Below, one piece after another: positions 12,319 to 22,663 of a DNA stretch of 64,000 nucleotides. The translations under genes were made by a program, and so were the position numbers. The notes below the pieces were generated by a model, which saw only the letters and a list, made by a program, of their open reading frames with translations, was not told where the DNA came from and ran no database searches. The stretch covers positions 88,067,877 through 88,131,876 of the forward strand of contig CM019063.1 of the NCBI GenBank assembly GCA_009667805.1. Direction: 5' to 3'. The first letter of the stretch is position 1. Each line of letters starts with the position of its first letter. This DNA is from Leptobrachium leishanense (Eukaryota > Chordata > Amphibia > Anura > Megophryidae).

Positions 12319-13122
12319 ATGAAATTATAGATAGAACCTTTGTAGCGCATCAAAAATAGATTTAAAGGTAGACTTCAACAAAGAGGTATACCAAACATAA
12401 AGTGCTTCAGTCTTAAAGTGCTTCAATCTTAAGGTGACAGATATTCAATCAATGTACACATATAAAAGTGCAATGTGCCATAGAACACAGTATAGTGCAA
12501 CAATATATAAAATTCCAGCAGTGCGATGAGTATAAGAGAGTCTATAAAGTGCAACAGTGTCCAAATGTGCAAAATGTGCAAATCCAATGATATCCAATAC
12601 AACAGTATGAATACCAGTGGGAAAAATTCCTTAAAATTTACTTCTCTTTATGTTCAAGCGATGCAAAAATATAGTCCTCCTTTCTTGGTCTGTGTATCTC
12701 TTGCCGTCTCTCAATAATGGAGAGGATAGCCAGAAAGGAGAAAAAAGTGAGAGAAAAAAAAAAATTCCGAGGGGAGAGAAAAAATGAAGAAATAATCGTG
12801 CAGAAAATCCCAATTAAATATGGCAAATAAATCACTAGTAGGAATTAGGGATGAGCTGTTCGGGTTCGGACGGTTCGGAGTTCGGCCCGAACTTTGGCAG
12901 TTCGAAAGTTCGCGAACTTCAAACTTTTTGAGTGTGTTCGGTTCGAGTTCGAAAAAAAAAAAGAAATTTTGAAAAAGTATAGAAAATGCTTAAAAAAATA
13001 CTAAAAAATCTAGAAATAAAGAAACTCTTTACTGCAGAATATTATAAGCAACGGTTTATTAGATATTGAATTAAAAACTAATGTATATGTGGAAAGATTC
13101 TCAACTCTAAATGACCTCTGTT
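12319..13122 (+). repeat. Left arm of giant inverted repeat (about 800 bp)
   Basis: This arm is the reverse complement of 13731-14490 plus 14923-14965. The mirror is supported by a 63-codon frame at 12526-12717 that reappears on the minus strand at 14135-14326 with only two residue changes. The arm contains a hAT-like terminus (TAGGGATGAGC at about 12846) and a piece similar to the 3' part of family B (GGTTTATTAGATATTGAATT). Confidence 0.9.
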
Positions 13123-13318
13123 CGGACCTCGCTCCCTCCCGATCGCAAGGGGCCACAGGGTTAAGGCAGGCACCGTTTGGAAGGGCACAGCCTGCCCTTC
13201 CAAACGGTGGCTGACATTAACCACTGGGGAGCCGGATCACGATCCAGAGCTGAAAAGCGCCGGATCGTGATCCTCAATGAACCCCCTATCTCCCGATCCG
13301 TGGCAGCTAGGGGTTAAA
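13121..13318 (+). mobile_element. Fragment of the piggyBac-type hairpin-ladder element
   Basis: The sequence from CTCGCTCCCTCCCGATCG through CCGATCCGTGGCAGCTAGG matches the reverse complement of 15100-15300 almost base for base, closer than to the copies at 9.8 or 53 kb. It lies in the spacer of the inverted repeat and begins abruptly where the left arm ends, so it was probably copied locally when the palindrome formed. Confidence 0.8.
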
Positions 13319-13328
13319 GTTTGAACAA

Positions 13329-13504
13329 CCCTGAGAGAGAGGTGAAAGCCAGGAGAACTGGCAGGAGAAGAGAACAATCTAGACCAAATAGCCGATTTGG
13401 AAAGTGAGTTAAATGGGAGACTTTTTCTGGTTTGGCTATATTGACCTAGAATTTTCACTTCTCCAGTTATTCTCCTGCTTTTCACCGCTCTCTGAATAAC
13501 CCTG
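13329..13504. mobile_element. Short palindromic MITE (family A), copy 1
   Basis: Its two halves are near-complementary: GAGAGAGGTGAAAGCCAGGA on the left, and TCTCCTGCTTTTCACC and TCTGAATAACCCTG on the right. It sits in the spacer of the large inverted repeat. The left terminus is degraded. Confidence 0.75.
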
Positions 13505-13730
13505 TGAATGTTTAATCCCGAGGTGAAAAATAACATTGCTTTAGATGTTATTTTGAATTTTTTTCAAACACCAGTTAAATGCAGCATATTACAAAGTTTT
13601 AGGAGGCAAATTAATTCTCAAATCTCAATCAAAAGCAGACACCACCCCACCCCCTCAGTACCTCAGTATAGTGTGCAATGTATCAAATTGATTACCAGAC
13701 TAAAAACACCTGGTGTTATGCCCGTTTGTG

Positions 13731-14965
13731 AACAGAGGTCATTTAGAGTTGAGAATCTTTCCACATATACATTAGTTTTTAATTCAATATCTAATAAACC
13801 ATTGCTTATAATATTCTGCAGTAAAGAGTCTCTTTATTTCTAGATTTTTTAGTATTTTTTTAAGCATTTTCTATACTTTTTCAAAATTTCTTTTTTTTTT
13901 TCGAACTCGAACCGAACACACCCAAAAAGTTTGAAGTTCGCAAACTTTCGAACTGCCAAAGTTTGGGCCGAACTCCGAACCGTCCGAACCCGAACAGCTC
14001 ATCCCTAATTCCTACGAGTGATTTATTTGCCATATTTAATTGGGATTTTCTGCATGATTATTTCTTCATTTTTTCTCTCCCCTCAAATTTTTTTTTTTCT
14101 CTCACTTTTTTCTCCTTTCTGGCTATCCTCACCATTATTGAGAGACGGCAAGAGATACACAGACCAAGAAAGGAGGACTATATTTGTGCATCGCTTGAAC
14201 ATAAAGAGAAGTAAATTTTAAGGAATTTTTCCCACTGGTATTCATACTGTTGTATTGGATATCATTGGATTTGCACATTTTGCACATTTGGACACTGTTG
14301 CACTTTATAGACTCTCTTATACCCATCGCACTGCTGGAATTTTATATATTGTTGCACTTTACTGTGTTCTATGGCACATTGCACTTTTATATGTGTACAT
14401 TGATTGAATATTTGTCACCTTAAGATTGAAGCACTTTAAGACTGAAGCACTTTATGTTTGATATACCTCTTTGTTGAAGTCTACCTTTAAGGCTGGGGTC
14501 AGACCAGCGCACTTTTAACGTGCGTTCAGGGGGAAAAATAATTACGGCCGCACTAGCAGCAGATGACGGGCAATGACGGCCAATATACGATGTACGGCCG
14601 CACAAAAGTCCGGCCGTGTAACGCAAGTGGAATTTGAACGTATTTTTCTAAGAACGCTGAACCACTAGTACTGACGTACTGAGTGCGCAGCTGCGGCATA
14701 GAGGCGTGTTTGCGTGATTAGGAGATGTCAGACACTGCTAATGTCCAGCCTACATAATGTCCAGAAGCAAAAAGAGTTTTATTGACGATCCGTACAAAAT
14801 CACGACCGAAAATGCGCGTCGTCTGACCGTTTTTGCGCATTCCGTGAAAAAATACATAAATGCGTTCGGACGCACTTTTTCACGTTCGCGGGGAAAAATG
14901 CTTTCGTCTGACTCTAGCCTAAATCAATTTTTGATGCGCTACAAAGGTTCTATCTATAATTTCAT
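13731..14965 (-). repeat. Right arm of giant inverted repeat, split by a MITE
   Basis: It mirrors 12319-13122 about an axis near 13426. The extra 432 bases at 14491-14922 are a later MITE insertion plus its TAA duplication. Apart from that insert the two arms differ by few changes, for example ATAATGG versus CCATTAT with one substitution near 12716/14137. Confidence 0.9.
14491..14919. mobile_element. Harbinger-type MITE, copy 2, TAA TSD
   Basis: It begins GGCTGGGGTCAGACCAGCGC and ends CGTCTGACTCTAGCC, with TAA on both sides (14488-14490 and 14920-14922). The unoccupied version of the site is visible in the left arm of the inverted repeat near 12360-12366. This proves that the MITE arrived after the palindrome formed, or that it is absent from one arm. 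Confidence 0.88.
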
Positions 14966-15955
14966 TGTTCACATTATAATTGAAATGGGAACAATATTGC
15001 TGTACTAACAAAACAATTTTTTTTTAAAATGTATTTTTATTTTTATTTTTAATTTTTCTTTTTAAAAAAACTTTTTACAAGGCCATGCTCTGGCCGATCC
15101 AACGATATCAAACATTAACCCCTAGCTGCCACGGATCGGGAGATAGGGGGTTCATTGAGGATCACGATCCGGCGCTTTTCAGCTCTGAATCTTGATCCGG
15201 CTCCCCAGTGGTTAATCTCAGCCACCGTTTGGAAGGGCAGGCTGTGCCCTTCCAAACGGTGCCTGCCTTAACCCTGTGGCCCCCTGCGATCGGGAGGGAG
15301 CGAGGTCCGAAGGACCTCCGCCCCTCCCTTTCAGGCGCCTCCTCCGCACACGCGGGGGGGGGGCGCCTGAATTAGATGTCATCGCGCTGCCGGAATCCTG
15401 GCCGATTGCTGCCTCCTGTGCTAGGACGTGCTCAGCCATCCGTAATACAGGAGGTGCACTTGGCAGGACGCGCTGAGCGCGTCCTTAGCAGCCAAGTGGT
15501 TAAATAAACAAACAGAAATATTTTTTTTGCAAAAAAAATCACGAAAAATGCCTAAAAGATCCTAAAAAATTCTATAAATAAAGAGACTCTTTATTGCAGA
15601 ATATTATAATAAGCGGTTTATTAGATATTGAATTAAAACGGGAATATTTTTAACATTGAAGCTTATGGGATTCGCCTGAATAAACCTGCCGAATGAAACC
15701 ACCGAATGGCAGGGCAATTCGGCAAATTTTCACTGCTGGTTTTTGTTCTCTGAATAGACGAAGAATTGCTTCTCTATGGGGATTTTACTGCCCTCAAACA
15801 GGCACCAAACAGCACCGCATGTGCAGGCAATTCGCCAACATTTGGTGAACTGCCTGCTCTCTGAATAGCCGAATGGCCAGGAAAGGTAACCGTACGCTGA
15901 ATTTCAGCGTTCGGTTACCTTTCAGCCACAATTTGGATCTCTTTGAATAACCCTG

Positions 15956-17024
15956 TATATGTTATGCAGGTAGAGGACAGACAATAGAGAGTTAAACTGA
16001 TTTTGAAATAGTAAAAGCAACAACCAAATATGGACTCATGGCAAAGCAGATGTACAAAATTTTATGTAACTGGAAATTATATACACTGTGGGCTATAAAT
16101 CTAAATATTAAAACATTCAAAATTTAAGTTGCACCGTAGAAAACATTGCATTTACCCTTTACAATATCACAATGCAATCCTTTTGAACACACTATAAACC
16201 TAGTTTACATGAGTTTTTTTAAATCCTTTCTTGTAAAATATTTTTCAAAAGAAATTCTATTGTAACAATTTTAACATTACATATTTTATCCTGTGTGAAA
16301 GGAGAGTGTGCAGAGAGCTAGGGGTGTATTAGATATAAATATATGAATAATTCAAATATAAAAAAAGAATCATCTATACATTGCTCACTCTAAATCTGTA
16401 TGGAAATTATACTTCAATATACCTCATTATATTACATTTTTAATTGTACTGTTTGTTTTTTATCTGTGTCTTGTTTTAATGAGGAAGAGGAATATATTTA
16501 TTTGAACAAAAAAAAAAACATGGCTCTAATTTCAATAATAAAAAAAAAAAAAGCAATGACAATCTAGCATTTGTGTGTCCCGTAATAAACGATAATAAAA
16601 ATGTTTGCACATATAACATCACACCTGTATTAATATTGCTCTACTATTGTGAACAGGATTTGGGAAAAATCCAGTCCTTCCGTTTTGCTGTGGAGTTCTT
16701 CCTTCACTAAAATGGTAACTCACAGTGCACTATAGTTTATCACTTTTGCAAACAATGGTGAATAGTGCTGTTGTTGCAATGACAATAAATGTTGGCAGTC
16801 CTGAGTGGGAAATTCAAAAAGGGGTGCAGTAGAATATTTGTCAATGAACCTTTTCCTGTTGCTGTTTCAATTTCCCGTTTGCGAAAAGTCAAAGTTTATT
16901 GTCCTAGCAACATTGGTGATATTCACAACGAAAACGGTAACTATAGTGCTTTATGAAATACCCCGTAAGAGTTAATAAATAGATGTGGGCTGCCACCATC
17001 AGTTCCCCATTTGGACCAGATTCA
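15956..17024. other. AT-rich DNA, nothing identified
   Basis: Homopolymer runs occur at about 16508-16518 and 16540-16551. I see no open frame, terminal repeat pair or RNA motif. Confidence 0.45.
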
Positions 17025-17360
17025 TTAACCTTCCTGGCGGTATTCCCGAGTGTGGCTCGGGGGTTAAATTTCAGTGTTGAAAACGGTAACCCCGAGCCAC
17101 ACTCAGGCTGGTACATACCTGTCCCTGCGTTCCCTCGATGATCTCCTGCAGTCACCTCCATCCGATCGCGACGTCCTGCTTCCGGGTTTCGGAACCCAGA
17201 AGCAGGATGCCGCGATCGGACGGAGGTGACTGCAGGAGATCATCGAGGGAACGCAGGCAGGGATAGGTATGTACCAGCCCGAGTGTGGCTCGGGGTTACT
17301 GTTTTCGGCACTGAAATGTATCCCCCGAGCCACACTCGGGAATACCGCCAGGAAGGTTAA
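17025..17360. mobile_element. piggyBac-type palindromic MITE (TTAACCTTCCTGGCGG), copy 1
   Basis: TTAA ends at 17025-17028 and 17357-17360 enclose an almost perfect palindrome with arms of about 160 bp and a centre near 17190. The ends are TTAACCTTCCTGGCGGTATT and its reverse complement. The inner arms share CTCGATGATCTCCTGCAGTC. The transcript would be one long hairpin. A larger relative lies at 48794-49445. Confidence 0.92.
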
Positions 17361-17743
17361 AACTCTCTGGAAAATTCAAGAACTGAACCAAAGCTCTTTT
17401 GATGATTTTGCAACTCCTAAAACAAACAACAACAAAAAAAACACCAATAAGTGAGAGATTCTATAATAATAATTAAAAAAAACAAACAAGGTCCCTCTCA
17501 GTAAATTAGGGATTCAAAACATCATGTCATGGCTAAAGTTAGATGTTTATTTTAGTTTGGAAGTTCAATGATTCAGAAATTTGGAAATATCCAATTTCCA
17601 AATCGTTGAACCTCCAGATTGAAATGCATCCAAAATATATGAGGCCAAATTGATCTGAATATATTTGGATCGATTAATTTTCATTCAGGTGACTGAAATA
17701 AACCACTGCGCTCACAGCACTATGCAAATTCTCTTAACACTTA

Positions 17744-17960
17744 CAGGGTTATACAAAGAGCACTGACCAGAATTTAATTTAATGCACTTCGGGGAATAAA
17801 TTTCCCAACTCTATGGCGAATTCAGCATGCACTGCAGGGTCCCAGAAGTGAAAGGAAAGTCTACTTAATGCATCGAAAAAACTGCCGCAAAAGCACCGCA
17901 TCGAATGGATACACCGCCACGAAGCCACAGAAAAAAAGCCGAACGCACCCAACGAATTGA
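17744..17960 (+). mobile_element. Truncated family B element
   Basis: It begins CAGGGTTATACAAAGAGCAC and continues with family B-like 'GCGAATTCAGCATGCACTGC' text, then breaks off at the family A copy starting at 17967. The right end is missing. Confidence 0.65.
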
Positions 17961-17966
17961 AAATAA

Positions 17967-18147
17967 CAGGGTTATTCAGAGAGAGGTGAAAACCAGGAGA
18001 ATGACTGGAGAAGTGAAAATTCTAGGTCAAAATAGCTGATTGGAAAGTGAGATAAATGGGAGAATTTTATTGGTTTGGCTATTTTGACCTAGAATTTTCA
18101 CTTCTCCAGTCATTCTCCTGGTTTTCATCTCTCTCTGAATAACCCTG
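17967..18147. mobile_element. Short palindromic MITE (family A), copy 2
   Basis: The ends CAGGGTTATTCAGAGAGAGG and its reverse enclose inverted halves sharing 'GAAGTGAAAATTCTAGGTCA'. The immediate flanks (GAAAATAA and TTATTTTC) extend the symmetry. The terminal 14 bp are the same as in the 900-bp family B. Confidence 0.88.
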
Positions 18148-18180
18148 TTATTTTCAATTTGAAAGAAGAATACATTCGGG

Positions 18181-18354
18181 TATATTCACTAAAGGGTGAA
18201 ACTCTGGAGAATTGGCAGGAGTAGAAAACAATCTAGACCAAATAGCTGATTTGGAAAGTGAGATAAATGGGAGAATTTTTCTGGTTTGGCTATTTTGATC
18301 TAGATTTTTCACTTCTCCTGCCAATTCTCCTGACTTCACCCTTTAGTGAATAGA
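18181..18354. mobile_element. Family A-like palindromic MITE, variant ends
   Basis: Its inverted halves are as in family A, but the termini read TATTCACTAAAGGGTGAA and TTCACCCTTTAGTGAATA instead of CAGGGTTATT. The core (CAATCTAGACCAAATAGC) is shared. Confidence 0.8.
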
Positions 18355-18461
18355 ACGGATTATCTTCTTCGAAATGTATGGTTTCCACTTTGCTGGATTT
18401 TCATCAGTAAGCAAGAATGCAATTGCTAGACTTCTATATATTGATGGGTTGTTAGACACAT

Positions 18462-18760
18462 AGGTCTATTCACTAAAGGCGAACCTCAGGAGAATTACCA
18501 GAAGTGAAAATTCTAGGTCAAAATAGAAAAACAGAAAAATACTCCCATTTAATTCACTTTCGAAATTGGCTATTTGGTCTAGCTCAGGGGTCAGCAACCT
18601 TGGCTCCCTGAAGTTTTAGGAACTACATCTCCCATGATGCTCTGAGCCACATGAGAAATGTAGTTCCCAAAACATCAGGGAGCCAAGGTTGCTGACCCCT
18701 GGTCTAGCTTGTGCTCTTCTCCTCCTAATTCTTCTGAGTTTCACCTTTAGTGAATAGACC
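18462..18760. mobile_element. Family A-like MITE split by a hAT MITE
   Basis: Its ends are AGGTCTATTCACTAAAGG and CCTTTAGTGAATAGACCT. The core is as in the neighbour at 18181. The insertion at 18585-18701 interrupts it; removing the insert and one TSD copy restores continuity. Confidence 0.82.
18585..18701. mobile_element. hAT (Charlie-type) MITE, 117 bp, 8-bp TSD
   Basis: It begins CAGGGGTCAGCAACCTTGGC and ends with its reverse complement. GTCTAGCT is duplicated exactly on both sides (18577-18584 and 18702-18709). The CAGGGGT terminus with an 8-bp TSD is classic for hAT-Charlie elements. Confidence 0.95.
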
Positions 18761-18848
18761 TGATAGTGAATGCTCAGGCAGACGAGCCAACTTTAAAGAT
18801 AGAGCTTTGAGTGTTTGAGTAATTGTGAATGATGGTATAATGCAATTA

Positions 18849-19650
18849 CCGTATTATTCTGTGTGTAAGGCTACACTTTTTACTAAAATCATTATTCCAG
18901 AAATTGGAGAGAGGGTCGTCCTATACATGGGAGTACTGTACCAGATGTGAGTCTGTTCTAAACGTTACCATGCTCAGCTCACGCTGCCACGCTTGCTTCA
19001 ATGGCCACAGATCAGAATGTGATGCTGCAGGAGTAACTGGTGAACCCCGGGTTGCGCGGGAAAAACTGCCGATAGCTTCCCTCCGCAAACAGGCTTCCTC
19101 CAATCACCTCCAATCATGAGCCTTCACTTGCAAACCAACTGCCTTCAATCACAATCCTTCTCTTTCAAACCGACTTCCTCCAATCATGAACTTTCTCTCG
19201 CATACAGGCTTACTCCAATCACGATCCTTAGGTAACAGCCGTCACAGACATCTGATGCTGAACAAACCAATTACAATTCTGAAAGCATTCTGTCAGAGGC
19301 AGTAGCGTGTATCCATTGTGCAGATGTGACAACACTGGTCTTTTGAGAACTCGCCCATGAAAATGGCAGAAAATAAAAGTCTGGAACTAAGAGTGATGAA
19401 GAAGAAAGCGGTGATGCAATAGAGGCTGAAGAAAGTAATATGCCAAAAGCTGAGTGTGATGCATAATATACCTATCTAATATGAACCCTATGTACCAGTA
19501 TCTTAAAAATATTATCTAATTACCAAATATGCCTTTAGTATTTGAATACTTTGAATTTTGTTTTAAAAGTGTTCTGTTTATGTTTAAAATATTGCTTTAT
19601 TAATCTTTGGTTAGAAAAGTAGGGGGCACCTTACACATGAAAAAATACGG
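18849..19650 (+). mobile_element. TACCGTA-ended DNA element, possibly pogo/Tigger-like
   Basis: Its ends CCGTATTATTCTGTGTGTAAGG and ACACATGAAAAAATACGG are flanked by TA on both sides. The 3' part has an acidic tail-like frame with EEESGDAIEAEESNMPKAE at about 19396-19460, resembling the acidic C-terminus of CENP-B-like transposases. The rest of any transposase is unrecognisable. A related element spans 52386-56037. Confidence 0.65.
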
Positions 19651-19781
19651 TAATTAGTTTTCCTACTTGCTAAATCCAGTGTACCTAAATATATATGTTT
19701 TATATGGCAGATCATGTTGTCTTTGGATACCTTTCAAGTATGTTGTAAATCATGCATATGTATAGTAGTACCTCCACATTG

Positions 19782-20227
19782 TAGGCTTGTGCACCGATTT
19801 TTTTTTCGGTTCGATTCGGTTCGATTTTTCGGATTTTTAAACTTTTCGATTCGGCTCGTTTCGACCGATTTCTGTTTCGATTCGATTCGGCTCGATTTGT
19901 TTTTCGTGTACATTTTTTTTCGGAATATCGACCATTTTTCGTATTTTCGTGTCACTTTGCTCCTTTTTTGTATCGACTTTTCGTAATTTCGGAAATTTTC
20001 GTTTTTTCGGAACGTCTGTTCTCCTCGTTTCAAAGCAATAAATTTCTATTTGACACATTTCAAGTCCATTCGAAAATTCCGAAAATATTTCGTTTCGGCT
20101 CGGAAAACTTTTCGGATCTGCCATTTTCGGATCTAAAAATTTTCGGAAATTCGGCCGCATCCGAAAACACGAATCGGGAAATTTCGTGAAAATTCCGAAA
20201 TTCCGAAACCCGAAACGCACATCCCTA
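19782..20227. mobile_element. hAT-type MITE (TAGGxxTGTGC ends), 8-bp TSD
   Basis: CCACATTG is duplicated exactly (19774-19781 and 20228-20235). The ends TAGGCTTGTGC and GCACATCCCTA are imperfect inverted repeats. The interior is dominated by TTCGGTTCGATTCGG-type runs and their complements. The overlapping frames on both strands result from this biased composition and are not genes. Confidence 0.9.
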
Positions 20228-20235
20228 CCACATTG

Positions 20236-21215
20236 ACAGGGCTCCATAATGGACAATGTGGCATATGTGCTCTAGAGCTTAATAAGACTGCCTATTGGAT
20301 GTCCACTGGTTTGTGACTGGAGCAGAAAGATCAGCGATCATGGATTTTTTTGTGTCACTTCAGATAGAATAAGATCCTAGAAGTGGACTGTATGATATAA
20401 AAACCGAGTAATAATCTTGTGGGGAGAGGCAACCGTTGAATCTATTTATATTTACAGTATATATCGTTCCTTGTTTAAGAAGATTATTTGGGCTTTCAGA
20501 TTATTTTTTGGCAGGTTTGATATATCACATTATGATATTGGTTTTGATATGATGTTCTAGTAGCAATAACCAGCTTTATTACAGACAGGATGGAATTCTT
20601 TTACTGATTACAGGTATTTTATAGCGAACATTATATTTGTGCTGCTAAGCTGTCTAACATTTTATTGCGTGCCAGCTATATATTTTTTAGCTTGCTGTAT
20701 AATGGGCATGCTGATCCTGATTTTGTGCTTTTTTTACTGCCGTTTTCCTTTGCATTTTGGTATTTTATGCTCAGGTAGAAGTAGTCATATGGGAAATGGT
20801 GCATGCTAATGAGAGGGATTCAAAAACATGCTTAAAACTAAAACAACTGCATCGTTAACCAATGCTTCCCTAGCTTAACTCAATCACAAAATAAAGCCGC
20901 TCGTCTAATATAAAACAGCCATTGAAATCCTGATTAAAATGTATATATATATTTATATATTGGTATAATAACAATATTTATTATTATTTAACAGTACACT
21001 TAAGTAAGCCAAGCACAGAAGACTTTATTATGAATATAAAGGGTTTCCAGCAAATAAATAAGGCTAAACTGAGAACCCCAAAAACGTCTCATCCAAGAGC
21101 TATGCAGTAACGTAAACGTTTTACATTATGTTATGTATTAATGGAAAAGGAAGAGCGTAGAGGTGGCTGGTCAGCCTGCAAAAACAAATAGAACATTGCT
21201 ATAGTTAGCTGCTAT
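20236..21215. other. AT-rich DNA, nothing identified
   Basis: A short TA-rich run lies at 20940-20960. No supported gene or element end is seen. Confidence 0.45.
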
Positions 21216-21216
21216 A

Positions 21217-22107
21217 GGGTTTATTCAGAGAGCACTGAAATGTCAGCGACTTGTACAAAAATTAGAAATGGGGACTTATTAAATTTTTTGGGGGGAATTA
21301 TGTGATTTTTAGCAAACGCACACCATAGAAAAAAATCATTAGTGCAGCATCATTGTTCACATTATAATTGAAATGAGAACAATATTGCTGCATTAATAAA
21401 AATAATACACAAAAAAATACATGTTTTTTTATTTTTTTACTTTATATCTGGTCATGTTGTGTATCAAGCTCAGGCCTTTCGATTGACACCCTTCATGACC
21501 CCCTAGCTGCCACGGTTCTGAAGATATCGGGGTTCAAATGAACCCCCTATCTCCACCAGGGGATTCCGGGCAGCTAGGCTTTCCCCCGGCTATCTGACGT
21601 CATCACGCTATGCGTGAGGATGTCAGGCAGTGAGGGGAGACCCGGGGGTGGAGCTGCCATCCAAGAGGGCGGCCCTCACTGGAGCTAGGCCACACTTCGG
21701 CGCCGCACGGCCCCAAAGTGCGACCCGGTGCCTAAGGGGTTAAAGCAAGCCAGGCACCGCTTAAAAGGGGAGACTCTCCCCTTTTAAGCAGTGCCTGACT
21801 TTTTTTTGTGGGACCTCCCGATCGGGAGGCAGAGGGATCCGAATGGATCCCCCCCTCCCTTCCAGGCGATTTCCCGGCATTGCCGGGGGTCGCCTGGAAA
21901 TGACATCATCGCGCATTACGTCAGGAGGAGATTGACTTCAGCATCTGAGGACGCTGAAGTCACAACACCGCGGGACCCCGGACAGAGAGGTGAGTATCTC
22001 CACTGGGGGTCCCGCAAAGCTGATGACGTGTGGGACACGTCCTCCTCAGCATACAGCGGGAGTAACCGAGGATGTGTCCCACACGTCGTCAGCAGTGAAG
22101 GGGTTAA
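21217..22107 (-). mobile_element. Divergent piggyBac-type hairpin-ladder element, truncated
   Basis: It shares 'GCAGCATCATTGTTCACATTATAATTG' minus a few bases, 'CCCCCTAGCTGCCACGG' and the terminal GCAGTGAAGGGGTTAA (TTAA at about 22104) with the complete copies. The GC-rich half has other palindromes, such as GGGGAGACTCTCCCC around 21768 and GGGACACGTCC. The left end is lost into a family B-like fragment (21217-21255). Confidence 0.7.
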
Positions 22108-22419
22108 AAAACTTTTTTTTTAACTTTTTGTCCTTGTTTCCTGTCCCCCAGGGCACTTACTGGACCCGGACATTGTTTTTAAATGTTTCTATACATCCTA
22201 GAAATCCGCCATTTCACGGGCAGGTTATGGGACCTCCTAGGCACGATATTTGAAGGAATTTTTCATTTTTATTTTTAACCCTTATTTCTTGGAAAACTCA
22301 CTGTCCCTTTAAAAAAGTTTTTTTTTTTACTTTTTGTCCCTGTTTCCTGTCCCCCAGGGCACTACCCGGACCCCCATACACCTTTTATGGCAAATATCTA
22401 GCATATATACCCTCTTGGA

Positions 22420-22555
22420 GGGCACTCTAAAAATCGAACTTTGAGTCCCATTGACTTGCATTGAGTTCGTGTTCGAGTTCGAATTCGAATTCGAACTTTT
22501 GAAAAGTTCGAGTTCGAATGCGAACCGAACTCGGGGGTGTTCGGCTCATCCCTAG
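22420..22555. mobile_element. hAT-like element end (TTCG-rich, GGCTCATCCCTA)
   Basis: A run of TTCGAGTTCGAATTCGAA motifs ends with GTTCGGCTCATCCCTA. The same terminus, inverted, appears in the arms of the 12-15 kb palindrome. I could not find the other end. Confidence 0.5.
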
Positions 22556-22663
22556 TTGCTAACCACAAATAAGTATGATCTTTCAGATGACAGATAGAGG
22601 GACACAGAAGAAAAAATGTTATTGGTGTCCTTATAAAATTAATGAAGAGAATAAGTTGACTAT

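Larger units (their letters stand above)
12129..14980. mobile_element. Large foldback insertion with about 16-bp TSD
   Basis: CATTGTTCACATTATA occurs at 12129-12144 and again ending at 14978. Its single copy in the other members of the host element shows where the insertion happened. A duplication of this length fits a retrotransposition product better than cut-and-paste. The inserted DNA holds a short left tail (12145-12318), two long inverted arms and a spacer. I recognise no coding sequence, so the insertion class is unknown. Confidence 0.75.
11699..15503 (-). mobile_element. piggyBac-type hairpin-ladder element, copy 2, interrupted
   Basis: TTAA lies at 11699-11702 and 15500-15503. Its AT-rich half is 11699-12144 and its GC-rich hairpin half is 14979-15503, in inverse orientation to copy 1. 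A 2.8-kb foldback insertion separates the halves. The GC-rich half still shows palindromes such as the one at 15220-15262 and the terminal GGACGCGCTGAGCGCGTCC at 15464-15482. Confidence 0.85.
11237..15955 (+). mobile_element. CAGGGTTATT-ended DNA element (family B), copy 1, interrupted
   Basis: The element begins CAGGGTTATTCAAAGAGA and ends with the inverse (TCTCTTTGAATAACCCTG). The left part has a short hairpin AAAGTCACCGCAC...GGTGACTTTT, and the right part carries 'GGTTTATTAGATATTGAATT' and a GCGTTCGGTTACC hairpin. At 11699-15503 a piggyBac-type element splits it. Without the insert it would be about 910 bp, like copies at 22664, 37016, 43418 and 45173. It has no coding capacity. Confidence 0.85.

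Noticed and set aside
12319..14965. Assembly artefact as explanation for the giant palindrome
   Set aside because: Arms differ at several positions and one carries a MITE with its TSD, so it is not a simple mirrored assembly error; still worth long-read confirmation.
22021..22045. CTGATGA near 22020 as another hammerhead core
   Set aside because: It is part of a CTGATGACGTGTGGG palindrome without a GAAA after a stem, so the motif occurs by chance.
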